Under the pieces are notes generated by a model. It did not search any database. It was not told the DNA's origin and was given only the letters and a program-made list of their open reading frames with translations. Positions 1 through 8,191 of a stretch of 64,000 bases of DNA are shown here, in pieces. Made by a program: the position numbers and the translations under genes. The stretch lies in NCBI RefSeq assembly GCF_002282855.1, contig NZ_NRIR01000013.1, positions 1 to 64,000 on the forward strand, in the 5' to 3' direction. The stretch is from Paraferrimonas sedimenticola (GTDB lineage: Bacteria; Pseudomonadota; Gammaproteobacteria; Enterobacterales; Shewanellaceae). Numbering within the stretch: the first letter of the stretch is position 1; every line of letters starts with the position of its first letter.

Positions 1-272
1 CAGCGAACAATGGCAGACCGCCATTACTGGCGGCCTAACTTCTACTTTTAACTTCGGTTAAAAATGGGAGGATTACCCAACCAAACCTATACTAACGGAA
101 AGCCATTACTCCCCTCTTTATCTACCGAAGATTAAAAGAGGGGGCTACCGGACATCGAATAAACTTTGAAGCTTAAACTAACGTGTTATTTTGAGCAGAA
201 AAGTTACCGGCAGCTATGGGCGTCGAACCTCTGAGCTCTATCCTCAACTCAGATGGAAGGGTTAGCCCCACC
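1..272. other. Left-edge non-coding stretch, possible 3' end of a + strand gene
   Basis: No complete gene is visible. Reading the + strand from base 2, an open frame ends at a TAA at 59-61 and its last residues (ITGGLTSTFNFG) could be the C-terminus of an exported beta-rich protein cut by the window edge, but 19 codons are too few to decide. A hairpin-capable inverted repeat, cccctcttt at 111-119 with aaagagggg at 135-143, follows but has no T-run on either side, so I do not call it a terminator. Confidence 0.3.
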
Positions 273-545
273 CTAACTTCTTTGTTGCGCGTCTGATTGC
301 TCAGTTAGCTCTTTAAACTTTGCTTCAGACGAACACCACACAAAATGGCCGAACAGCATGCCGCCCAAGGGAAAGAGCACCAAGGCTATCAAGGGTCTTA
401 CCCACATTGGTTCGATTGGTTGAGCGAAATGCATGACGATTATCCAAAGGATTGCCGTCGACAAACCCCAGTTAAGAACTCCATGCTTAAATATGAAGTG
501 GCGTTTGCCTTTTAATCTGTTAACTTTCCATTTTTCCGCGTTCAT
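273..545 (-). CDS. Small two-helix membrane protein, unknown function
   Basis: A 90-residue protein with a basic N-terminus (WKVNRLKGKRHFIFKHG) and two hydrophobic segments, roughly residues 25-42 and 49-70, followed by a polar, glutamine-rich tail. It should sit in the inner membrane as a hairpin. The ATG is preceded by AGGA at about 7 bases. I do not recognise a family. It lies in a run of minus-strand genes for small membrane and exported proteins, with no functional clue from neighbours. Confidence 0.6.
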   Translation of the reverse strand: MNAEKWKVNRLKGKRHFIFKHGVLNWGLSTAILWIIVMHFAQPIEPMWVRPLIALVLFPLGGMLFGHFVWCSSEAKFKELTEQSDAQQRS

Positions 546-617
546 CTCGATTCCTTTCGTACCGAACTAAGTTATTTCCCTTAAAACCCCTGCTCTTTGC
601 GAGTAAGCTGACAGCAC

Positions 618-797
618 CTAATTAGATTCGATGAGCAAGGTATAGCCTTTGACCCATCCGAAGAAGTGGCAACAAGGTGTCACAGTTAACACTCGCCACC
701 CTTCGCTTTCCATCTCTTCAATCTGCTTGTTCAAAAGTTCTAAGTCGATACTGCCAAACAAAAATTTGGTTTTGTTAAATCGGACTACGCGTCTCAT
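618..797 (-). CDS. Small DUF4177-like protein
   Basis: A 59-residue protein. The core pattern, an amphipathic helix ending LNKQIEEMESEGWRVLTV followed by a short strand GYTLLIE, resembles the DUF4177/DUF1737 type of small alpha-beta proteins (helix, then EGWxL, then strand). That assignment is by eye and tentative. The frame also opens at a TTG one codon earlier, but the ATG ending at 797 is preferred because AGGGA lies about 9 bases upstream. Function unknown. Confidence 0.5.
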   Translation of the reverse strand: MRRVVRFNKTKFLFGSIDLELLNKQIEEMESEGWRVLTVTPCCHFFGWVKGYTLLIESN

Positions 798-955
798 CAA
801 CTGATTTCCCTATTTTATTGAGTGTTTCCTTACTTGCTACCCTCACCATATCGTTAAAAGCATTCTGTTGCACTTCAGCAGAGAGACGACTTTAAGCCTG
901 TTCGAATTTCAATAGGTATAACTCCCGCCAATATGTCAACTTCAATCGACATAAT

Positions 956-1642
956 CTAGATTTCGCCAGCCAGATATTTCGAAAAGTCAGCGTCCTGCCG
1001 CAGCTTTAGGAGTGCATTAACTAACTCGATATCAAGAATCGATTCCCTCTCTTCGTACTCAACACCTTCGATATAGCTAACTGCGTTGTATCTTTCGATC
1101 GCGTTTACATCACGCTTAAACTCGGCTGCATTTGTGTCGTCAATGTCCCAAGAAATGGTTTTTCCATTGTCCACCCAGCCTGTGGAGCTTGTGTAGGTGT
1201 GGAATCGGACTTCGCATTTCCCAGGTACGAAATTACCTTCAGAGTCGATGCTTGATTTACACAGCTCATACGGCGTTAAATCCGGTGGCATCAGAATAAT
1301 ATTCATGCTTTTGTCAGTCCTGATCCATGCAGTTAAACCCGCCGTTGTTTCTCTCCATTCGTTTTCCCAAACATACTCGCCGATGACTGAAAAACGGACC
1401 GACCCCGTGTCTTTATTCTCTGGTCGACCAATTTCTAGTGCTCGACTTTTCACACCAGGCCAGTTTTGCATGTCGTACAGTGCTTGTGGGTCCACGCCCA
1501 TTCGCTGCGCCGCCAACTCAGTGTTTTCCCAACTCTGCTGGTAGTATTCTTTTTGTGACTCTGAATCATCCAACTCAAGTTCGCATCCCGCCAAAGCGAA
1601 AACACAACTAAAGGCGACCAAGGCTCTTTTTGTTTTTCTCAT
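956..1642 (-). CDS. Putative lipoprotein, unknown function
   Basis: A 228-residue protein with a lipoprotein signal peptide: positive N-terminus (MRKTKR), hydrophobic stretch, then lipobox LAGC with the lipidated cysteine at residue 20. The following residues are very acidic (ELELDDSE), as expected for a surface- or periplasm-tethered linker. The mature part is tryptophan-rich, with two internal cysteines (CKSS, GKCEVRF) that could form a disulfide. No family recognised. About 230 bases without a gene separate it from the next gene. Confidence 0.6.
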   Translation of the reverse strand: MRKTKRALVAFSCVFALAGCELELDDSESQKEYYQQSWENTELAAQRMGVDPQALYDMQNWPGVKSRALEIGRPENKDTGSVRFSVIGEYVWENEWRETTAGLTAWIRTDKSMNIILMPPDLTPYELCKSSIDSEGNFVPGKCEVRFHTYTSSTGWVDNGKTISWDIDDTNAAEFKRDVNAIERYNAVSYIEGVEYEERESILDIELVNALLKLRQDADFSKYLAGEI

Positions 1643-1871
1643 AACCCGTTGTCTTAAAGTTAAAAACGTGTAGCAGAGAATAACTTTGATACCGGATTAA
1701 GCAGTGCGCAGAATCACAGTTCCTCATATGCAACCGAAGGGATCGTAGATTCGGTGAACTAGGTAGAATTTAAACCGCGCCACATCGCAAAATACCTTGT
1801 CTATCCGCGCAACAATGCTGAATTTGCAGCTATCACTCGTCAATCAGACGTAACTGGATTTAGCTCAGATG

Positions 1872-3146
1872 TTAAATTACCTCTCGTTTTTCAACGGACA
1901 GCTGAGTACCGTCTGCACCAGTTACAACTATGGTATTAGTCCCGGGCTGCACGAAGACAGATGTAGGTTCGCTATTTCCATTTAGGATAATTCTATCGGT
2001 CGGAGTCTCGTCCAGTTGATATTGAGAGAAAACTTCGACTAGACAAGGCGCTTTGCTTTTGCACGCTGTGGAATCTAACTCTATGGACTGACGGCCTAAG
2101 CCCGCCCACTCCGGTCGCCCATTCACCAAGCGAGTTCTTGGCCAGAAAACTGATACATCGCAGGCTTTGTCTTGGGCACACCAAAGCTCACTGCCTTTTG
2201 CGAGCACCATGGGCTCACCAAACGATTTCTGCGCAACATACTGATAGATTGGGCTTTCTAGGCCTTGACGACTTCTTTCGATGTAAGAGGTTTGGTTAAT
2301 AGTAAGAGTTTCTAGACCTGTGGTTTTGGTCAACTTTGCTGCGAGCCAATCCTTTTCATTAATGTGCGCAAAGCCAACGTGAATAATGACCTTAGCGTTA
2401 GGGTTTTCCAGAAATACCTTACGTTGAATGACCGAAGCCGCGTTGGTTTCTCGCTCATTTGTGGTGTTGGTGATATTTGGTAAATCCGAGTCATAGGATA
2501 AGACTTTAAATCCCATATCCAAGGCTTTGCCAATGAGGTTCGCAAATATAGGCTCTTGCGGGTAAAGCCCACAGTTAGCCGTGACATAGCCTTTATTCAG
2601 CTCTTGTTCGCACTCTGGGGTTAACGCCTCCGCCGCGAAAAATCTGAACCCTTTCGCCCAAAGTTCGTCAAGCAATCGATAGGTCAGCACTCGGTGTTGT
2701 GCATTATGATGGGCTTCATTCACCATCACTATATGATAGTCGCCGGCAAGCTCTAGCAGCATAGGGACCGCTGGTTTCGCGACATAGTCTTTTAGTTGGC
2801 TGATCTCTCCCTTGTCTTGACCAAACGTTGCATCCATTGCCTTTATCGCTTTGTGGTGAAGGCCCGCGCGTGAATAACGCCAACTCAGATCTTGGGTTAG
2901 CATGCTGAAGACAAAAAAGTCATTCTCGTGCTGCTTTGATAGATTTTCAACAATCGAGATTTGCTCGACCAAGCTCTTATCTTTGGTCAACTGGTGAGTT
3001 TTAACGAATAGCTCATTAGCCTGCTTTAGACGCGAGCTTCTATCACTTTCGTCACTGTCCTTTTGTTCGACACTTTTGCTAAAGGCGATTGAAGTACCAA
3101 TTAACGCAAATGCCAAAAGCGCTGCGCCTAGCTTGAATAGTCTCAT
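1872..3146 (-). CDS. Exported EreA/ChaN (TIKI/TraB-like) family protein
   Basis: A 424-residue exported protein. The start is placed at the ATG ending at 3146 because a signal peptide (MRLFKLGAALLAFALIGTS) begins there and AAGGA lies about 9 bases upstream; the frame is open 25 codons further. The middle holds motifs of the EreA/ChaN/Tiki superfamily: VNEAHH, then a helix and FFAAEAL, then RETNAASVI, then NPNAKVIIHVGFAHI. In that superfamily the Glu and His residues line an active or metal/haem site. Members include erythromycin esterase, haem-binding ChaN and Tiki proteases, so the substrate cannot be named. The N-terminal 100 residues are helical and TPR-like in feel. The last 100 residues, with paired cysteines, look like a separate beta domain. 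Confidence 0.6.
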   Translation of the reverse strand: MRLFKLGAALLAFALIGTSIAFSKSVEQKDSDESDRSSRLKQANELFVKTHQLTKDKSLVEQISIVENLSKQHENDFFVFSMLTQDLSWRYSRAGLHHKAIKAMDATFGQDKGEISQLKDYVAKPAVPMLLELAGDYHIVMVNEAHHNAQHRVLTYRLLDELWAKGFRFFAAEALTPECEQELNKGYVTANCGLYPQEPIFANLIGKALDMGFKVLSYDSDLPNITNTTNERETNAASVIQRKVFLENPNAKVIIHVGFAHINEKDWLAAKLTKTTGLETLTINQTSYIERSRQGLESPIYQYVAQKSFGEPMVLAKGSELWCAQDKACDVSVFWPRTRLVNGRPEWAGLGRQSIELDSTACKSKAPCLVEVFSQYQLDETPTDRIILNGNSEPTSVFVQPGTNTIVVTGADGTQLSVEKREVI

Positions 3147-3255
3147 CGAAAACATCCTTGTCTTAGTCACATATTCCAAAAGCGTACCAGCGGCGTAAGT
3201 GACTGAAAAAGCGAAGAACATGACGCGCCGCGGCCTTCTCCCCCACTGCTTGTAA

Positions 3256-3432
3256 CTAGCCTGCCATTTTCATTAGAAAGGCGATAAAACTCACCACCAA
3301 CACCAAACCCACAAGTATCATGATGGTCAGAGTTTTTGATTGCATCATCGACTTTACGAGCTCGACGATGGTCAGTGACTGAGCCGCCATGAGAGCATTG
3401 TTTTTTAGTTCGTCTTTCTTTTTGTTATCCAC
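3256..3432 (-). CDS. 58-residue single-span membrane protein (GTG start)
   Basis: Reading the minus strand, AAGGAG is followed 8 bases later by GTG and an open frame of 58 codons ending in TAG at 3256-3258. The N-terminus is highly charged (DNKKKDELKNN), residues about 15-35 form an amphipathic helix, and residues about 36-54 (TLTIMILVGLVLVVSFIAF) form one clear transmembrane helix. The strong ribosome site and classic cytoplasmic-in topology make this a credible gene although it is short and lacks ATG. Function unknown. Confidence 0.6.
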   Translation of the reverse strand: MDNKKKDELKNNALMAAQSLTIVELVKSMMQSKTLTIMILVGLVLVVSFIAFLMKMAG

Positions 3433-3564
3433 GCTAACTACTCCTTGTTAGTTGTAGAGTGATCGCGGTCCTGTAATAAAAGGAGCCAACACGGTAAAGC
3501 CAAGAGGTTGCACGTCAGAATTAATACCGATGGCGTAATTCCTTCACTTGAGTTTTCTGTGGTA

Positions 3565-3897
3565 CTACTCTTTTGGCTCAGGTTGGCCAATAACATTAAC
3601 CACTAAAACGTTATCGTGAAGTAGCAATTCAACGGCCTCAGAGGCTTTGAAGTAACTCTCTTTTTGCGCAGAGTTCATTTTGGTGGGGTGGCCATTGGCT
3701 AGGAACTTAATGGTATTGAAGCTATTTTGAGTGAGATTGTTGTTATTCAAGTAATTCACAAGCAGGTCACTTAGCGATGCTAAATTCTGCGCTTTCAGTG
3801 TTGCTTGATCATACTTAGTAACGCCGCTAACAGCCTCTGTTGCACAAGCTCCATAAGTCGCGCCAAACAGCACAATAGCTGGTACAAAATTCTTCAA
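3565..3897 (-). CDS. Small exported protein, unknown function
   Basis: A 110-residue protein with a signal peptide (MKNFVPAIVLFGATYGACA, probable cleavage before TEAV). The start codon is TTG, supported by a strong AAGGGAG about 6 bases upstream and by the signal peptide beginning exactly there. The mature part is about 90 residues, helical, with an asparagine-rich segment (NYLNNNNLTQNSFN). No family recognised; probably periplasmic. Confidence 0.55.
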   Translation of the reverse strand: MKNFVPAIVLFGATYGACATEAVSGVTKYDQATLKAQNLASLSDLLVNYLNNNNLTQNSFNTIKFLANGHPTKMNSAQKESYFKASEAVELLLHDNVLVVNVIGQPEPKE

Positions 3898-4038
3898 ATC
3901 GAACTCCCTTCGTTTTGCCTGAAATTTTATGACTGAACTTAACAGTCTGTTTCCTCTAATATTCTTCAGAGGTTTAACGAAGTTACTTTATGGCCCGCTA
4001 ATATTCAATAGCGTATTAAAATTCCTTCTAGCTACTTT

Positions 4039-4626
4039 TTATTTCACCGCCATCCCATAGGCTTTCGAGACGAGCTTTTTGTATTCCTCTAGCGCAGGCA
4101 TTCCCAATTCAGCCCGTCGCTTGTCCACATTTTCAGGCTCAAGTAAAGGTTTAACCTCTATAATTCCGTCCAAAATATTCAATTGTGTTCCATAGAGCTG
4201 CTTCTCTCCACGATGAATCAAAATTCGGTCGGTAAGCAACGCAATATCTTGCCCTTCAATGCCCTCGCCTCTGAGGTAGGATTGCTTGAGAGTAGGAAGC
4301 ATCTTTGCTTTAAACTCATAGTCTGGTGAGTGCTGAATGACTAAAAAGGCGGCAGAGACACCGCTGCTGCCAACTAACTGTCGAGTCGGCCAAGCATGCC
4401 TGTCTATGATTTGTTTTAGCTTTCTCGTATTTTCGGAATCAATACGATTCATTCGCTCTAAGAGGTCTTTGGGCGGATTGTGCCAGCCTAATTCACCAAT
4501 CTTGCTCCTAATTTCCTGATCCACTCTCACCATTTGCTCGAGCTCCCTTTTTAGATCGGGGTTGGAAGCCGCAAGACTAGGATTGGAAATAAAAACTAAA
4601 CAAATCACCGTATAAAAAAAGCGCAT
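4039..4626 (-). CDS. Exported DUF6624 family protein
   Basis: A 195-residue protein with a signal peptide (MRFFYTVICLVFISNPSLAA). The mature part carries the pattern I associate with DUF6624: an N-terminal helix LKRELEQMVRVDQEIR, then HAWPTRQLVGSSGVSAAFLVIQHSPD, then a helical stretch leading to IALLTDRILIHRGEKQLYGTQ and a short ELGMPALEEY end. The biochemical role of this family is not established. AAGGAG 7 bases upstream supports the start. It is followed by a gene for a TonB-C-like protein and may share its transcript, both being minus strand with 83 bases between them. Confidence 0.7.
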   Translation of the reverse strand: MRFFYTVICLVFISNPSLAASNPDLKRELEQMVRVDQEIRSKIGELGWHNPPKDLLERMNRIDSENTRKLKQIIDRHAWPTRQLVGSSGVSAAFLVIQHSPDYEFKAKMLPTLKQSYLRGEGIEGQDIALLTDRILIHRGEKQLYGTQLNILDGIIEVKPLLEPENVDKRRAELGMPALEEYKKLVSKAYGMAVK

Positions 4627-4709
4627 CGCGAAACTCCTTATTCTCCAAACTTAGTGACCCCTTTGGTGGGAGCCAGGACTCATATGCCTCTCCCAAATTA
4701 GCCAAGCGT

Positions 4710-5156
4710 TCAACCACTGCACGCCATTTTAGACTGTGCAACGCAGCGCGCTTTGGCCTCCTCCAAAGTGCTTCCACCCATACAAAAATCGAGTCGTATG
4801 AGTTTCTCTTCTGCCACAGGGGTTTTACCTGCAACAAGTTGCCAATCCCATTGTTTTATGACTTTTGTCGCCGGTCGTTTTACCGCTCGCTTTGGAATGG
4901 AGCTAACAAGCTCAATCGCTTCAGTTTTACCTTGTTCGTTGATCGTTAGTTTAAACACCCCACATCCTGCGGTTCCGGATTTAGCGAGTTCTAGAGGATA
5001 ACGTGGTGTTACCTGCTTCGTTCTGACCCAGGTTGCTTCAGATACGGTCGGCTGTAGGTGAGTTAAGTGCACATCGGCGTAGAAGGTTTTGGCGTTCGCT
5101 TGAATTGACAATAGAGTGATGGCCGCTAACCCAGCCAACTTGATTGGATTGTTCAT
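4710..5156 (-). CDS. Exported protein with TonB C-terminal-like domain
   Basis: A 148-residue protein beginning with a signal peptide (MNNPIKLAGLAAITLLSIQANA). The ATG ending at 5156 has AAGGAAGG about 5 bases upstream; the frame is open nine codons further. The mature part resembles the TonB C-terminal fold: PRYPLELAKSGTAGCGVFKLTINEQGK, then IELVSSIPKRAVKRPATKVIKQWDW. It lacks the membrane anchor and proline-rich spacer of true TonB, so it is more likely a free periplasmic relative. Four cysteines (GCGV, DFCMG, ARCV, MACSG) could form disulfides. Confidence 0.6.
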   Translation of the reverse strand: MNNPIKLAGLAAITLLSIQANAKTFYADVHLTHLQPTVSEATWVRTKQVTPRYPLELAKSGTAGCGVFKLTINEQGKTEAIELVSSIPKRAVKRPATKVIKQWDWQLVAGKTPVAEEKLIRLDFCMGGSTLEEAKARCVAQSKMACSG

Positions 5157-5234
5157 CGTTACCTTCCTTGGTGAATAGTACAAAACTATAGATGCTTCAT
5201 TGTCTCCTAATTTGTTCTCGTTGCAAGTCTGCTG

Positions 5235-6110
5235 TTATCGACCGATCTCCATGACTTTCTGCAAAAAGAAATCGGCGGCCATGGATAGTTGGTCTTCATC
5301 TTGGTAAATACACTCGGCATTCCACTGATAACGCGAGCCACCTTCGATAGAAACTTCAACAACCTGGTCGGTGCTGGTCCAAAGATTGACCGAAAGGTCT
5401 GGCACCAAACTCCAACCCATACCTTGTTCTACCAGCCCTATGACCTGGGTTAAGTTATTGGTAATAACAACCTTGTCGCTGATGATATGCGGCTTATCCA
5501 AACTGATATCGTAAACGGTTTCATAAACCAGCTGGGGCAGTGGCTGTAATTGCTCTTCTGAGATGACCTCACCTACTCGAAACACTGAAGCTGGCGCGAT
5601 ATTCAGTAAATCAAAACTGAAAACCGTCACTATGATGGCGTTCTCTACCTGTTTTAACGTCGAGATCCTCAAGCCGATATCGACCTTACCCTGTTCTACC
5701 CAGTCGGTTACTTCTTTTGTGGTGCCAATGATAATTTGTATGTCTGTTGATGGATATTCTTCTGCCACCGCCCGACAACACGCATTCACCTCGCGGCTTT
5801 GCAGGTAATTGTCGATGCCTATCACCAGCTTGCGCGACAAGCCTGAATCGATACTTTTGAAAAGCGATTCAAGCTTAATTGAGTCGCTGAGAATTCGCTT
5901 GGCCGACCCCAACACTCGAGCGCCTTCGTCGGTTATTTTCAGGCTCTTAGCGGTTCGCTCAAACAAAACGACGTTACAGGAGTCTTCTAGCGCGGCAACC
6001 AACTTAGATACTGCTTGAGAGCGTTTGTTCAGCTTAACGGCCGCGGCTTTAAAACTACCGGTTTCGGCAGTAGTTACAAAAGCTTCGAGTTGAGGAAGGG
6101 AGAAATTCAA
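5235..6110 (-). CDS. LysR-family transcriptional regulator (copy 1)
   Basis: A 291-residue LysR regulator: N-terminal winged helix-turn-helix (FSLPQLEAFVTTAETGSF, AAVKLNKRSQAVSKLVAALE), then a periplasmic-binding-protein-like effector domain from about residue 88. It is about half identical to the regulator at 8192-9064, whose start aligns with a TTG here (LNFSLPQ). The frame is open to a TTG at 6167, but that codon lies inside the terminator of the upstream gene, so TTG at 6110 is preferred. It directly follows an amidohydrolase gene and is a natural candidate to regulate it or its paralogue. Effector unknown. Confidence 0.8.
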   Translation of the reverse strand: MNFSLPQLEAFVTTAETGSFKAAAVKLNKRSQAVSKLVAALEDSCNVVLFERTAKSLKITDEGARVLGSAKRILSDSIKLESLFKSIDSGLSRKLVIGIDNYLQSREVNACCRAVAEEYPSTDIQIIIGTTKEVTDWVEQGKVDIGLRISTLKQVENAIIVTVFSFDLLNIAPASVFRVGEVISEEQLQPLPQLVYETVYDISLDKPHIISDKVVITNNLTQVIGLVEQGMGWSLVPDLSVNLWTSTDQVVEVSIEGGSRYQWNAECIYQDEDQLSMAADFFLQKVMEIGR

Positions 6111-6156
6111 CGATATAACTCTCTGACTTAATAATCGATTGATTATATAACTAAAA

Positions 6157-6186
6157 AGGCCATTCAAGAACTAACTTGAATGGCCT
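6157..6186 (-). terminator. Rho-independent terminator of amidohydrolase copy 1
   Basis: A perfect 12-bp stem (6157-6168 with 6175-6186, loop of 6) whose minus-strand transcript ends in TTTTTAG. It lies 49 bases past the stop of the amidohydrolase at 6235. A related stem with the same ggccatt/aatggcc core follows the paralogue at 13071. Confidence 0.85.
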
Positions 6187-6234
6187 GCTACTTAAGAGTT
6201 TTATTCGAAACGAAAAAAGTCTTATTGCGAGAGC

Positions 6235-8022
6235 TTACATACCATCTCTGTGAGTAAACGCACCGCCAAGCACTGTGCCAACGACCTTGCCTTTCTCAAC
6301 CAAAGAAGACGGGTCCTGTTCTGCGATTTCGCGTAAGTTGTTCTCAAAAATGGCCATATCCGCCAGTTTACCGACTTCTAGCGAACCCACTTTTTCTTCG
6401 ATGTGCATTTGCCACGCCGCGATGGTGGTATGAGCTTTCATCACTTGGTCAAAAGTCATGTTCTGTCGCCAACTTGGGAAGGGATTACCGCCCGCCACTG
6501 GATCTACCCCTGTCATTGCCGCCTGCATATTGTATACAGGGTAGGATTTTTCAATTGGGAATCCCGGGCTGTCACCGGATAGCGACACATTGTCGTATTG
6601 ATGAGCCAAATCTGGGTGTCCGCAGTACGCATCCTTTGAATAGCCCTCATCAATGGTCGAGAACAAGAGCTCACCACCCTCACCCGCATCAATCTCATTA
6701 CAGAAACCCGGTGTCGCATTGACTGGGATATTGTATTGCACCATGCGATCACGGTCTGCCTTCATGGCAAACTGAAGGTGCTCAAAACGATTTCGCGCTT
6801 CAGGATAAAGCGCCTGCGCTTCCAAATAAACATCGGTCAACCGCTTCACGTTACGCGCGCCATCAACGTGGGTATACACGCTAAAGCCGGCCTTATTAGC
6901 GGCGTGAACCACCTTGTGAGAAAACTCAACTGGCAGGCCATACTGGCCAAAGTTGTCTAACCCGTCCTCGCCTTTGGTTTTATAAGGCACTAGCTGAGTT
7001 GCAGCACCCACCTGCCACCCTGCTTCTGTGTGCAGTTTAAAGCCGGCCACCCACTGCATATCACTATCGTACTTGTCAGACACCTCTTTACCGACAGCAA
7101 TGTACTCGGCGATATCAGAGTCTGGCAGTTTGAAAATAGGCATGTGACCAAGACGCATCTTAGCTTCACCATTATCGATACGCTTTTGAAGAATCTCGGC
7201 GGTTAAGCGATATTCTGCAATAACAGCATCACCACTGATAATAACCGCTGGGGTCATCACCCCAGGTGCAACCGCTGCGGTAACGCCCTGGGTGGCCAAG
7301 TAGCCTTGCAAGTAGTCAGACGCTTCTGGAATATCTCGCTCGGATACCCAAGCCCCCATATCAACATAAGCTTGTGCCCACTGGCCTTCGATAGCTAAGC
7401 CGGTTGGTTTGCCAATCTCATCACGCTCCCAATAGATGAGGCCTGGCTGAAGATCTTCCACCGTATCTAAATCGACACCTGCCTTTTTCAAGCCCAACGA
7501 ATTGAAAACAGCGTCATGACAGTAGTTACCGACAAGCACCATTGGCTTGTCAAAGCCCATGCTATCCATTAGCTCTGTGGTGAGTTCAAACTCTAAGTTG
7601 GGATACACCCAACCATTACCAATGATCAGTTCTTCTTCTGGGTGAGCATCAACGTGGGCTTTAATAGTGCTCTTGAGGTCTTCGATAGTGCGCACGGCGC
7701 TCAGGTCAATGCCTTTTGCCATCCAGGTCGAACCAATGACGTGGTTGTGGGTTTCAATGAAGCCTGGCGTGACGTACTTGCCTTGCAAGTCAATCACCTC
7801 GTCTGCATCGTTAATGAAATTTTTGGCGCCAGCCTGATTTCCTACGTAAACAATCTTGCCGTCTTTAACCGCTAGCACTTCAGCATTGGGTTGGGCGTCA
7901 TTCATGGTTTCAAAAACACCATTGGTGAACACGCTATCGGCTAATTCGCCAGCTACTGCACCACCTGCACAGGTAGCGCCAAACGCGCTGGCTAAAGCTA
8001 ATGCCAATACGGATTTTTTCAT
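6235..8022 (-). CDS. Exported amidohydrolase, YtcJ-like (copy 1)
   Basis: A 595-residue metal-dependent hydrolase of the amidohydrolase_3/YtcJ type with a signal peptide (MKKSVLALALASAFGATCAG; cleavage near residue 24). Metal-site motifs are visible: YVTPGFIETHNHV with H92 and H94, VYTHVDGARN, NRFEHLQF, and SGDSPG near the C-terminus, followed by GSLEVGKLADMAIF, the typical closing strand of the composite beta domain. The substrate is unknown; YtcJ relatives hydrolyse amide or formyl groups. The periplasmic location is unusual, as many relatives are cytoplasmic. It has a close paralogue at 13071-14858. The leader has TGAGGT about 8 bases before the ATG. Confidence 0.85.
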   Translation of the reverse strand: MKKSVLALALASAFGATCAGGAVAGELADSVFTNGVFETMNDAQPNAEVLAVKDGKIVYVGNQAGAKNFINDADEVIDLQGKYVTPGFIETHNHVIGSTWMAKGIDLSAVRTIEDLKSTIKAHVDAHPEEELIIGNGWVYPNLEFELTTELMDSMGFDKPMVLVGNYCHDAVFNSLGLKKAGVDLDTVEDLQPGLIYWERDEIGKPTGLAIEGQWAQAYVDMGAWVSERDIPEASDYLQGYLATQGVTAAVAPGVMTPAVIISGDAVIAEYRLTAEILQKRIDNGEAKMRLGHMPIFKLPDSDIAEYIAVGKEVSDKYDSDMQWVAGFKLHTEAGWQVGAATQLVPYKTKGEDGLDNFGQYGLPVEFSHKVVHAANKAGFSVYTHVDGARNVKRLTDVYLEAQALYPEARNRFEHLQFAMKADRDRMVQYNIPVNATPGFCNEIDAGEGGELLFSTIDEGYSKDAYCGHPDLAHQYDNVSLSGDSPGFPIEKSYPVYNMQAAMTGVDPVAGGNPFPSWRQNMTFDQVMKAHTTIAAWQMHIEEKVGSLEVGKLADMAIFENNLREIAEQDPSSLVEKGKVVGTVLGGAFTHRDGM

Positions 8023-8191
8023 CTCATAACCTCATCTATAGAAAACAAAACTCATCCAAGAGCAAGTCGCTTTCCTTGCGTTCGGTGAATATTATTCTCG
8101 TACTTTAGAGGTATGTGGAATTGCTAAGGACAGCTTCAGCCTGTGCTAGTTCGAGTGGACATTTTTATGGTTAGAGTCAAGGGTGCAAAAG

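Noticed and set aside
111-143. 9-bp inverted repeat near the left edge
   Set aside because: No T-run on either strand and a 15-base loop. Not supported as a terminator.
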